From Bacteroidota bacterium (lineage in GTDB: Bacteria; Bacteroidota; Bacteroidia; B-17B0; Aurantibacillaceae), in assembly GCA_016708845.1 (NCBI GenBank), contig JADJFB010000032.1, forward strand, positions 1 to 29,215: a stretch of DNA of 29,215 nt, in the 5' to 3' direction. The translations under genes were made by a program, and so were the position numbers. Shown piece after piece: positions 8,200 to 16,195 of the stretch (position 1 is the stretch's first letter; the number at the start of each line of letters is the position of its first letter). Below the pieces are notes generated by a model that was not told where the DNA came from, searched no databases, and saw nothing but the letters and a program-made list of their open reading frames with translations.

Positions 8200-9054
8200 T
8201 TAAAATGCCTTCATGTATTCTTCAAAAGGAATGCCTTTCATAAATTCAGGGGAATAAATATATTGATAGATTAAATCTGACCATTGTCTATCAGTTTTAC
8301 GATCCGTTAAAATAGCTGAATCAAAAGGTTTACTGTAATGAATTCGAATCGTCGCTTTTTTTGCTTTGAACATTTCATCAGGTAAAAACAACATTTCGAT
8401 ATTAGCTTTGATACCTATTTTTTTTCTGAAGTTAGCAAAGTTATAGAAGAATGGAGAGTTCTCTCCTTCAATAAATACTGGTTGAATCATTCGTTTATGA
8501 TCAATCGCTTGAGTTACAAAACTTTTCTTCCAAGTTAAATCTCTTACCAACCCATTTTGTTTACGCGACACTAAACCAGCAGGAAAAAATAAGACAGCAC
8601 ATTCCGTCATAAACACTTCTTCCATCGTTCTTAATGATCTTGTAGAAGAAGCTCCTACTTTATTTACGGCAACAAAAATTTCTCCGTAGTTTTTTAAATT
8701 CTTTAATATATCATTTACAAAAAAACGAACGTCTGGTCTTACTTCACCAACCGATTTAATTAGAGCCATTCCATCTAATCCTCCTAAAGGATGATTTGCT
8801 GCAATAATAATTGATCCCGTTTTTGGAATAAGTTCAGGATGAACTGATTCAACTTTAGCTCCTAATTTTTCTAAGCCTTTTCTGTTGAATTCTAAACCCT
8901 CATCATTTTTAAGATGCTCCATAGCATCATTAATATCATCTTCATGAAGCTTCTTTTTTAACCAATTAATTGCGAAACGTGGAAGCCAACGATAAAGCTT
9001 ATAAGCCTTTTCCTTTAAAATTTTTTCTACGTCAATAAATTTCTTCGTTTCCAT
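8200..9054 (-). CDS. PlsC-type lysophospholipid/aminolipid acyltransferase
   Basis: This 284-residue protein belongs to the glycerolipid acyltransferase (PlsC/hemolysin-like) group that moves fatty acyl chains to lipid hydroxyls at the inner membrane. Motif I is NHPLGGLDG (His88 to Asp94, five residues between instead of the usual four), followed by FFVNDILKNLKN, and a motif III equivalent FFPAGLVSRK in place of the usual FPEG. This variant is known from the OlsA/GlsA-like O-acyltransferases of Bacteroidota that take part in ornithine or glycine lipid synthesis, so that is a reasonable alternative to phosphatidate synthesis. No N-acyltransferase partner (OlsB/GlsB) is in the window. It leads an operon with ispF. 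Confidence 0.85.
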   Translation of the reverse strand: METKKFIDVEKILKEKAYKLYRWLPRFAINWLKKKLHEDDINDAMEHLKNDEGLEFNRKGLEKLGAKVESVHPELIPKTGSIIIAANHPLGGLDGMALIKSVGEVRPDVRFFVNDILKNLKNYGEIFVAVNKVGASSTRSLRTMEEVFMTECAVLFFPAGLVSRKQNGLVRDLTWKKSFVTQAIDHKRMIQPVFIEGENSPFFYNFANFRKKIGIKANIEMLFLPDEMFKAKKATIRIHYSKPFDSAILTDRKTDRQWSDLIYQYIYSPEFMKGIPFEEYMKAF

Positions 9055-9064
9055 ACAAGGTTTG

Positions 9065-9093
9065 CAAAGGTAAAATAATTGTTAATATCTCAA
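9065..9093 (-). promoter_or_regulatory. Promoter of the acyltransferase-ispF operon
   Basis: On the minus strand TTG (9093-9091) is followed after 18 nt by TACCTTTG (9072-9065), an excellent match to the Bacteroidota housekeeping consensus, 10 nt before ATG 9054. Confidence 0.7.
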
Positions 9094-9240
9094 CTATCCA
9101 AAATCATCTTTTTTGCAATTTGAAGAATTGGTCAAATCTCTCAAAATCACAATAAAATCAATACAATTTTAATTTTCAAAGAAAAAAGTGATACTAATTA
9201 TTTTGCTTGCAAACTATTAACAAAATTTGATTTATCAACA

Positions 9241-9280
9241 AAAGTGGTAAAAAATGGGTTAAAGTGGTAGAAAGTGGTAA
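9241..9280 (+). promoter_or_regulatory. Putative MraZ operator: four 10-bp direct repeats
   Basis: Four consecutive 10-bp units start at 9241, 9251, 9261 and 9271: AAAGTGGTAA, AAAATGGGTT, AAAGTGGTAG, AAAGTGGTAA. MraZ is known to bind clusters of short direct repeats of the TGGGN or AAAGTGK type, spaced by one helical turn, upstream of its own gene. The array ends 10 nt before the predicted -7 box, so it covers the -33 region; bound MraZ would block RNA polymerase. This makes autoregulation of the whole division operon likely. Confidence 0.75.
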
Positions 9281-9289
9281 AATTTTAAT

Positions 9290-9297
9290 TATTTTTG
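9290..9297 (+). promoter_or_regulatory. -7 element of the mraZ/dcw operon
   Basis: TATTTTTG matches TAnnTTTG and lies 24 nt before the mraZ ATG. The expected -33 position falls within the MraZ repeats and has no clear TTG, which would fit a regulated promoter. Confidence 0.5.
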
Positions 9298-9321
9298 ACG
9301 CTATTCAAACCAAATCCACTA

Positions 9322-9792
9322 ATGACAAGCCTTATAGGAGAATTCGAGTGTAAAGTAGATGCGAAAGGGCGTTTCATGTTTCCTGTTAACCTCAGGAAGC
9401 AACTGGAAGAGGTGTTTGATAAAGGTTTTGTGATTAACAGAAATCTTCATCAAAAATGTTTAGTGCTTTATCCAATGGCTGAGTGGAATAAACTCAACAA
9501 AAAATTAAGCAAGTTGAATCGCTTGATTAAAGCAAATGATGTGTTTGTGAGAAAATTTTCGGGTGGAGCTACTGCTGCTGATGCAGACAATACGGGTCGT
9601 GTTTTATTACCAAAACCTTTAGTAGAATACGCAGGTATTACTACAGATATTAAAGTTTTAGGAAGCAATAATGTGATTGAGATTTGGGATAAAAAATTAT
9701 ATGACCAATTCTTATCACAAGATGTAGATATCGAAAAATTAGCAGAAGATGTGTTGGGGAATTTAAATTTTAATGATGGTGATGATGAGTAA
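9322..9792 (+). CDS. mraZ: Transcriptional regulator MraZ
   Basis: MraZ is an AbrB/SpoVT-like DNA-binding protein that represses the division operon it heads. From ATG 9322 it has 156 residues with two tandem MraZ domains, each with its hallmark: CKVDAKGRFMFP near the N-terminus and DADNTGRVLLPKPL in the second half. The open frame continues back to TTG 9295, but that codon overlaps the -7 promoter box, and ATG gives the usual beginning (SLIGEFECK). The C-terminal tail is acidic (NDGDDE). Its end overlaps the probable rsmH start by 8 nt. The four direct repeats just upstream are the likely binding site. Confidence 0.95.
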   Translation: MTSLIGEFECKVDAKGRFMFPVNLRKQLEEVFDKGFVINRNLHQKCLVLYPMAEWNKLNKKLSKLNRLIKANDVFVRKFSGGATAADADNTGRVLLPKPLVEYAGITTDIKVLGSNNVIEIWDKKLYDQFLSQDVDIEKLAEDVLGNLNFNDGDDE

Positions 9793-10701
9793 TCTTCCTT
9801 ATCACATCCCCGTTCTTTTACAACCTTGCATAGATGGCCTCGACATAAACCCTGACGGCGTGTATGTTGACTTAACCTTTGGTGGAGGTGGACATTCAAA
9901 AGAAATATTGAAGCATCTGTCGGCAAAAGGAAAATTATTTTCGTTTGATCAAGATGAAGATGCGAAAGCAAATATTCCTGATGATAAACGTCTCACCTTT
10001 ATTCCTCACAATTTCAGATACATCTCAAACTACCTGAAACTATATGGAATTACACAGGTGGATGGAATTTTAGGTGATTTGGGTGTTTCATCACATCAAT
10101 TTGATAAAGGTGAACGTGGTTTTTCTACTCGTTTTGATGCTGACTTAGATATGCGTATGAATCAAAAATCTGATTTAACGGCTAAGAAAGTATTAAATAC
10201 TTACGATGTAAAAAAACTAACGGCGATGTTTAGAGAGTATGGAGAAGTAGATAATGCATTCAGATTAGCTAACATCATTTTGAAGCTAGAACAAATGGCA
10301 GCATTGAAACAACTGCTCAGTTTAAAGAAGTAATAAAACCATGTACGCCAAAGTTTGAAGAAGGAAAGTATTTAGCAAAAGTGTATCAAGCTATTCGTAT
10401 TGAAGTAAACCAAGAAATGGAAGCTTTAAAAGAATGTTTAACACAATGCGTTAATCTCTTAAAGCCAAATGCACGATTAGTAATAATGAGCTACCATAGC
10501 TTAGAAGATAGGTTGGTAAAGAATTTAATAAGATCAGGAAACATAGAGGGAATAGAAGAGAAAGATTTAGTGTTTGGAAAAATTACCAAATACTTCAAGT
10601 CTTTAACATCAAAACCTGTGGTGCCAGATGCAAAAGAGATTGAAACAAATTCAAGAGCAAGAAGCGCGAAGTTGAGAATAGCTATTAGAGTTACGAGTTA
10701 A
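9785..10701 (+). CDS. rsmH: 16S rRNA m4C1402 methyltransferase RsmH, interrupted by a one-base deletion
   Basis: RsmH (MraW) methylates N4 of C1402 in the 16S rRNA decoding centre with SAM. The first frame carries HIPVLL, the SAM site VDLTFGGGGHS, GILGDLGVSSHQFD and GERGFSTRFDADLDMRM; it runs on to a stop at 10333. The rest of the family sequence is in the -1 frame: ARTNGSIETTAQFKEVIKPC, then VMSYHSLEDRLVK and the terminal SRARSAKLRIA. Adding one A at the AAG of 10283-10285 joins both parts into about 305 residues, the normal length. Of the clustered ATGs at 9773, 9776, 9782 and 9785, the last gives the usual short N-terminus. Consensus error is more likely than a true mutation, because every conserved motif is kept. 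Confidence 0.9.
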
Positions 10702-10756
10702 AAAGAGTTACTGGTTTCGGTTTAACAACCAGAAACTTAATTAAAATAAATAAAAA

Positions 10757-11209
10757 GTGGCAAATAAATTTAGAGAAAACAAAACCGAAGAACTAGAAGA
10801 GCTAGAAGAACTTGTGGCGCAAGAAGAGCCCCAGGTTGCTGCTAAACCTTCTAAGTCTGGTAAAAAAGGGGTTTTGGCAAAAGGTCTCTCTAAAATTTTT
10901 GGCGGTTCATTTTTAAGTGATGATAGAGCAACGCAACATGTGCCCTTCATTTTGTTTTTGGGCCTGATTGCTATTTTATACATCGCTAACGGTTACTATG
11001 CTGATGATAAAATTAGAGAAGTAAATAAAATTAGTAATCAAATAAAAGAATTGCGTACCGAATACATTTCATCCAAATCGGATTTAATGTTTGTGAGCAA
11101 ACAAAGTGAAGTAGCAAAGGCAGTGGAACCCCTAGGATTAAAAGAACCAGTGGTAGCTCCAATGAAAATTGAAGTAGATAGCGTGAAGACAATAGTGAAC
11201 AATAACTAA
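10757..11209 (+). CDS. FtsL-like division protein (Bacteroidota type)
   Basis: This 150-residue bitopic protein sits where ftsL stands in dcw clusters, between rsmH and ftsI. It has a long cytoplasmic N-terminus that is first highly acidic (repeated EELEELEEL, residues 11-19) and then Lys-rich, one membrane helix at about 61-81 (HVPFILFLGLIAILYIANGYY), and a predicted periplasmic coiled coil (about 84-115). It ends in a short tail with the sequence AKAVEPLGLKEP, as in FtsL proteins. The family would recruit and activate the FtsW-FtsI synthase with FtsQ. The start is GTG at 10757 in an A-rich leader; no ATG is available nearby. The symbol is left blank because sequence similarity to classical FtsL is weak. 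Confidence 0.8.
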   Translation: MANKFRENKTEELEELEELVAQEEPQVAAKPSKSGKKGVLAKGLSKIFGGSFLSDDRATQHVPFILFLGLIAILYIANGYYADDKIREVNKISNQIKELRTEYISSKSDLMFVSKQSEVAKAVEPLGLKEPVVAPMKIEVDSVKTIVNNN

Positions 11210-11232
11210 ATAAAAATCTGCAGGCAAAACTG

Positions 11233-13395
11233 ATGAAAATAAATGGAAAAAAAAAAGACATATTATCAAGAACTTACCTCGTGTACATATTTCTATGTGT
11301 ATTCTCTCTGGCTATTTTCTATAAAATGTGTATCATCCAATTTAAAGAAGGCGCTATGTGGAAAGCTAAAGCAGAGGCTTTCAACACCCAAGTGCATGAA
11401 ATTGAAGCTGTAAGAGGAAATATTTTTGACATCAATGGAAATTTATTAGCGACTTCACTACCCTACTATGAAATTGCTGTAGATATAAATGCACCATCAA
11501 TTGATAAAAAATTATTTGAAGAAAAAATTGATTCTTTAGGTTTTATGTTAGCTGATTTGTTTAAAGATAAAACCGCAAAACAATACACAAAACTATTAAG
11601 AAAAGCTCGTAAAAGCGGCGACCGTTATGTAGTTTTAAAACGCAATGTTCCATATAAAGATTTACAAACATTAAAAACCTTTCCGATTTTCAAAAAGGGA
11701 AAACGTGGTGGTTTAGTAACCCTTCAAACCAACAAGCGTGAGCGTCCATTTAAAATGTTAGCAGCTCGTACCATTGGAATGTCGAGAGCTGGTGTAAAGC
11801 CTGTTGGATTAGAAGGTGCTTATGACACTTTATTAATGGGTATTAGCGGACAACGTTTAATGCAAAAAATTGCTGGTGGCGTGTGGCGTCCTATTAATGA
11901 TGAAAATGAAGTAGAGCCTAAAGATGGAAGCGATTTATTCACCACACTTGACATCAACATTCAAGATGTTGCTGAAAATGCACTTTTAAAAACCTTAATG
12001 AAAAATAACGCTTCTCATGGTTGCGCTATTTTAATGGAAGTAAAAACAGGAGAGATTAAAGCCATTGCCAATTTAACACGCAATGGTAAAGATACAAGCA
12101 CATATAATTATTCGGAGAATTTAAATTATGCTATTGGTTATGCCACCGAACCAGGCTCAACATTTAAACTAGCTTCTTACTTAGCCGCCATGGATGATTT
12201 TGATGTGAGTTTAGAAGAAAAAATAAAAGTGGGCAATGGAGAAGTAACTTATTATAACAAAACCATTAAAGATTCTCACACGCCAGAATCTCCTGTATTA
12301 ACTGTTCAACGAGCCTTTGAAACATCTTCTAATAGTGCCATTGCTATTTTAATTCAAAAATACTATTCAAAAAATCCTCAGAAATACGTTGACAAATTAA
12401 AATCATTTCACTTGAATGAAAAATTAGGTTTATCTATTCCTGGAGAAGCTAATCCTTTAATTAAAGAAACAAAAAGTAAAGACTGGTCGGGAATTACTTT
12501 ACCTCAAATGAGTTATGGTTATGAATCGTTGATTACACCTTTACAAACATTGACATTATATAATGCCATTGCCAATGATGGTAGAATGGTAAAACCACGT
12601 TTTGAAAAGGAAATTCAACGCAACGGTAAAACAGTTAAAACATTTACAACAGAAGTGATTGCTGAACAAATTGTAAAAAAGGAAACTTTAAGAAAAGCAA
12701 AACAAATGTTGGAAGGTGTGGTTCAAAACGGAACAGGAAAAGGCTTAAACATTACAGCATTTAAAGTTGGTGGAAAAACTGGTACGGCACAAATTGCAAA
12801 GACTGGATTTAAAAAAGGGAGTGGTAAAACAGCCTATGGTGATGTTGGAAACCGCGATTACCAAGCTTCATTTGTTGGCTATTTCCCTGCAGATAAACCA
12901 CTTTATACTTGCATCGTTATTATTAATTCACCAAGTAATGGTATTTACTATGGTGGTTTAGTTGCTGGTCCGGTGTTTAAAGAAATTGCAGAAAAAGTTT
13001 ATTCAAGTAGTGTTGATTTTTTAGAACCAATAAACAACAAACAAAATTTGCTAACCAAAGCTCCAGGAAGTATTAAGTCACAAAATGATGAAATGGTTAT
13101 TGCTTCAAAAGCATTGAAATTACCTGTTAAATTGAATGTTTCAGAAAATAGTTATGTATCAAGAAACCAAACAGATTCAATACGTATTTCATTACAAACA
13201 AACAATTTAGAAAGTCAATTGAAAAAAGGAATCGTACCCAACTTAAATGGCTTATCTGCTAAAGATGCTTTGTTTTTGTTAGAGAATTCTGGTTTTCATG
13301 TAAAACTATACGGTATTGGTTCGGTAAAAAAACAATCGATTGAAGCTGGACAAAAATTTAATAAAGGAGATAAAATAACATTGATACTTAGCTAA
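11233..13395 (+). CDS. ftsI: Division-specific class B penicillin-binding protein with PASTA domain
   Basis: FtsI (PBP3) crosslinks septal peptidoglycan in the periplasm together with the glycosyltransferase FtsW. The 720 residues hold a short cytoplasmic tail, one membrane anchor (about 13-33), a pedestal dimerisation domain, and the transpeptidase domain with the three catalytic motifs: STFK (Ser309 nucleophile), SSN (365-367) and KTGT (515-518). The C-terminal 60 residues (VPNLNGLSAKDALFLLENSG) form one PASTA domain, which in this family may sense muropeptides or tune septal targeting. It follows the ftsL-like gene by 23 nt, and its TAA is 1 nt before the murE start. Confidence 0.95.
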   Translation: MKINGKKKDILSRTYLVYIFLCVFSLAIFYKMCIIQFKEGAMWKAKAEAFNTQVHEIEAVRGNIFDINGNLLATSLPYYEIAVDINAPSIDKKLFEEKIDSLGFMLADLFKDKTAKQYTKLLRKARKSGDRYVVLKRNVPYKDLQTLKTFPIFKKGKRGGLVTLQTNKRERPFKMLAARTIGMSRAGVKPVGLEGAYDTLLMGISGQRLMQKIAGGVWRPINDENEVEPKDGSDLFTTLDINIQDVAENALLKTLMKNNASHGCAILMEVKTGEIKAIANLTRNGKDTSTYNYSENLNYAIGYATEPGSTFKLASYLAAMDDFDVSLEEKIKVGNGEVTYYNKTIKDSHTPESPVLTVQRAFETSSNSAIAILIQKYYSKNPQKYVDKLKSFHLNEKLGLSIPGEANPLIKETKSKDWSGITLPQMSYGYESLITPLQTLTLYNAIANDGRMVKPRFEKEIQRNGKTVKTFTTEVIAEQIVKKETLRKAKQMLEGVVQNGTGKGLNITAFKVGGKTGTAQIAKTGFKKGSGKTAYGDVGNRDYQASFVGYFPADKPLYTCIVIINSPSNGIYYGGLVAGPVFKEIAEKVYSSSVDFLEPINNKQNLLTKAPGSIKSQNDEMVIASKALKLPVKLNVSENSYVSRNQTDSIRISLQTNNLESQLKKGIVPNLNGLSAKDALFLLENSGFHVKLYGIGSVKKQSIEAGQKFNKGDKITLILS

Positions 13396-13396
13396 A

Positions 13397-14857
13397 GTGA
13401 AATTGAAATTATTAAGCGACATATTATACAAAACACGATTAGAAGAAATCATTGGTTCTACTAATGTGGCAATTTCGTCTGTGACTTTTGATTCTCGTAA
13501 AGTAAAAAAGGATTCTTTATTTATTGCTACCAGAGGAACAGCTTCTGATGGACATCATTATATTGAATTAGCGATCGAAAGCGGAGCAGTAGCTATTGTT
13601 TGCGAAGACTTACCAGAGACTCTAAAAGAAAATGTAACCTATGTAAAGGTTTTAGATTCTTCTGCGTCCTTGGGTTACATTGCTTGTAATTTTTATGATA
13701 ATCCTTCAGAGAAATTAAAATTAGTTGGTATTACAGGAACTAACGGCAAAACAACAACCGTTACATTACTATTTAATTTATTTAGAGGCTTAGGATACAA
13801 TGTTGGTTTATTATCTACTGTAGAAAATAAAATCAACACGACTGTTATTCCATCTACACATACAACTCCAGATGCATTAGCTTTAAATGAACTATTATCA
13901 AAAATGGTAGAAGCTGGTTGTCAGTATGCCTTTATGGAAGTGAGTTCTCACGCTATTGTACAACATCGTATTACAGGTTTAAAATTTACAGGTGCAGCTT
14001 TCTCAAATATTACACACGATCATTTAGATTATCACAAAACATTTGAAGAATACATCAGAGCAAAAAAATTATTCTTTGATAATTTACAAGACGATGCTTT
14101 TGCGTTAACTAATAAGGACGATAGAAATGGCATGGTGATGTTACAAAACACCAAAGCCAAAAAATATTCTTACGGATTAAAATCTATTGCAGACTTTAAA
14201 TGCAGAGTGGTAGAAAATCATTTGAATGGTTTATTACTAAGTATCGATAATCAAGAAGTGTGGGTAAAACTAATTGGTTCATTTAATGCCTATAACGTTT
14301 TGGTAGTGTATGCTGTTTCTCAATTATTGAAACAAGATAGAGTGCAAGTATTAACGACACTTAGTAATTTAAATTCAGTAGAAGGTCGTTTTCAATATAT
14401 CAAATCTAAAACGGGTATCGTTGCTATTGTAGATTACGCTCACACACCTGACGCTTTAAAAAATGTTTTAGAAACCATAAAAGATATTAGAACTGGTAAC
14501 GAGCAAGTGATTACCCTTGCAGGTTGCGGTGGAGATAGAGATGCTGCTAAACGCCCCATCATGGCACAAATAGCTTGCGAGTATAGTAATAAAGTTATTT
14601 TAACAAGTGATAACCCTCGCAGCGAAAATCCAGAAGAAATTTTAAACCAAATGCAAGCTGGTATTAATCCAGTTGATGCAAAAAAAACATTACGTATTAG
14701 CGATAGAAAAGAAGCCATCAGAACTGCCGTTGCATTTGCAAAAGAAGGCGACATTATTTTGATAGCAGGAAAAGGGCACGAGAAGTATCAGGAAATACAG
14801 GGTGTGAAACACCCATTTGATGATTTTGAAATTGTAAAAGAAATATTTAATAACTAA
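13397..14857 (+). CDS. murE: UDP-MurNAc-L-Ala-D-Glu:meso-diaminopimelate ligase
   Basis: MurE adds the third stem-peptide residue in the cytoplasm. The 486-residue protein shows the three Mur-ligase domains: substrate-binding N-domain with FDSRKVKKDSLF, ATP-binding centre with GTNGKTTT (114-121), EVSSHA and the lysine of RAKKLFF that is carbamylated in the family, and the C-terminal domain with AHTPDAL. The DNPR motif (405-408) marks meso-diaminopimelate rather than lysine as the added residue, as expected for a Gram-negative wall. The start is GTG 13397, 1 nt after the ftsI stop; no closer ATG exists. Confidence 0.96.
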   Translation: MKLKLLSDILYKTRLEEIIGSTNVAISSVTFDSRKVKKDSLFIATRGTASDGHHYIELAIESGAVAIVCEDLPETLKENVTYVKVLDSSASLGYIACNFYDNPSEKLKLVGITGTNGKTTTVTLLFNLFRGLGYNVGLLSTVENKINTTVIPSTHTTPDALALNELLSKMVEAGCQYAFMEVSSHAIVQHRITGLKFTGAAFSNITHDHLDYHKTFEEYIRAKKLFFDNLQDDAFALTNKDDRNGMVMLQNTKAKKYSYGLKSIADFKCRVVENHLNGLLLSIDNQEVWVKLIGSFNAYNVLVVYAVSQLLKQDRVQVLTTLSNLNSVEGRFQYIKSKTGIVAIVDYAHTPDALKNVLETIKDIRTGNEQVITLAGCGGDRDAAKRPIMAQIACEYSNKVILTSDNPRSENPEEILNQMQAGINPVDAKKTLRISDRKEAIRTAVAFAKEGDIILIAGKGHEKYQEIQGVKHPFDDFEIVKEIFNN

Positions 14858-14864
14858 CGATAAA

Positions 14865-16133
14865 ATGTTTTACTACTTATTCCACTACTTAGATCAACAC
14901 TTTAACTTTCCAGGAGCTGGGGTGTTTCAATACATCTCGTTTAGAGCGGCGTTGGCTTTATTATCGTCGTTAGTGATTACCATGATATTTGGTAAACGTA
15001 TCATTAATTACATCCGTAAAAAACAAATTGGTGAAACGATTCGTGAATTAGGTTTAGAAGGACAAAATGAAAAAGCGGGCACTCCAACGATGGGAGGACT
15101 TATTATTTTAGCCGCTATTATTATTCCTACTTTATTATTTGCAAAAATTCACAACGTATATATCGTTTTAATGTTAATCTCAACCGTATGGTTAGGGAGT
15201 ATTGGTTTCTTAGATGATTACATAAAAGTATTTAAGAAAAACAAAGAAGGCTTAAAAGGTAAGTTTAAAGTTGTTGGACAAATTGGTATTGGTTTATTAG
15301 TAGGTGCTGTATTCTATTTCCATCCTGATGTGGTTGTAAAAGAACGAATGACTGCTAACCAGCAGAGTGCTTATTCTTTTGATGATGCTATTAGTAGCAA
15401 AAAAGATTTGACTTTACCAAAATACGCACCGACACCTATTAAGAGTATCAAAACAACCATTCCTTTTGTAAAAGATAATGAATTTGATTACGTGAGTGTT
15501 TTATCTTTTATGGGAGATAGCGCTGTAAAATACGGTTGGTTAATTTTCATTCCAATTGTTATTTTAATTGTAACAGCTGTTTCTAACGGAGCAAACATTA
15601 CGGATGGCATTGATGGATTAGCCGCAGGAACAAGTGCTATCATTGGAACCACCTTAGGAATTTTAGCTTATGTAAGTGGTAATACTATTTTTGCAGATTA
15701 CTTAAACATCATGTATATACCTAACACTGGTGAATTGGTGGTGTTTATGGCGGCCTTTGTTGGCGCATGCGTTGGCTTCCTTTGGTATAACGCTTTCCCT
15801 GCTCAAGTTTTTATGGGAGACACAGGGAGTTTAGCACTAGGAGGTATCATCGCTGTGTTTGCTATTGCTATCCGTAAAGAATTATTGATTCCCATTTTAT
15901 GTGGTGTGTTCTTAATTGAAAATTTATCAGTAATCATGCAGGTGTTTTACTTTAAATATCAACGCAAAAAACACGGGCTCGAATTTGCCAAAGCCAACCG
16001 CTTATTTAAGATGGCACCTCTTCATCATCATTACCAAAAATCAGGGTTTCATGAGTCAAAAATTGTGATGCGCTTTTTCATTATTGGAATTATGCTTGCC
16101 GCACTAACCATTGTCACATTAAAATTAAGATAA
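14865..16133 (+). CDS. mraY: Phospho-MurNAc-pentapeptide transferase MraY
   Basis: MraY transfers phospho-MurNAc-pentapeptide to undecaprenyl phosphate to make lipid I at the inner membrane. Visible family marks are GTPTMGG (72-78), the LDDY aspartates (Asp117, Asp118), NITDGIDGLAAG, FMGDTGSLALGG and the histidine cluster PLHHHYQKSG. The protein has 422 residues against about 360 in E. coli. The extra length is a polar stretch at about 155-225 (with SKKDLTLPKYAPTP), which is usual in Bacteroidota enzymes. It starts 8 nt after murE. About ten membrane segments can be seen. Confidence 0.96.
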   Translation: MFYYLFHYLDQHFNFPGAGVFQYISFRAALALLSSLVITMIFGKRIINYIRKKQIGETIRELGLEGQNEKAGTPTMGGLIILAAIIIPTLLFAKIHNVYIVLMLISTVWLGSIGFLDDYIKVFKKNKEGLKGKFKVVGQIGIGLLVGAVFYFHPDVVVKERMTANQQSAYSFDDAISSKKDLTLPKYAPTPIKSIKTTIPFVKDNEFDYVSVLSFMGDSAVKYGWLIFIPIVILIVTAVSNGANITDGIDGLAAGTSAIIGTTLGILAYVSGNTIFADYLNIMYIPNTGELVVFMAAFVGACVGFLWYNAFPAQVFMGDTGSLALGGIIAVFAIAIRKELLIPILCGVFLIENLSVIMQVFYFKYQRKKHGLEFAKANRLFKMAPLHHHYQKSGFHESKIVMRFFIIGIMLAALTIVTLKLR

Positions 16134-16136
16134 CAA

Positions 16137-16170
16137 CCCCTCCCCTACCCCTATTTGGAAAAGGAGATTG
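16137..16170 (+). repeat. C-rich/G-rich intergenic repeat relic between mraY and murD
   Basis: The spacer begins with tandem CCCCT-like units (CCCCTCCCCTACCCCT) followed by TTTGGAAAAGGAG, with CTCC able to pair to GGAG. The pattern CCCCT..CTCC..AAAGGAG is one I recall as a common dispersed intergenic element in Flavobacteriia-like genomes. Only one copy is in the window, so it cannot be proven a repeat here. Confidence 0.35.
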
Positions 16171-16195
16171 AATAAAAATAAATTAAAAACAAAAA

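Noticed and set aside
9095..9240. A small gene or RNA between the acyltransferase promoter and the MraZ repeats
   Set aside because: The stretch is AT-rich with no start-to-stop frame of note, no stable hairpin and only one isolated AAAGTG (9185-9190).
9468..9971. Minus-strand 167-codon frame across mraZ and rsmH
   Set aside because: It is antisense to two well-supported genes and shows no domain or start context.
10711..10732. Hairpin CTGGTT/AACCAG between rsmH and the ftsL-like gene as a terminator
   Set aside because: The stem is only 6 bp with a 10-nt loop and is not followed by a T run; termination inside this essential operon is unlikely.
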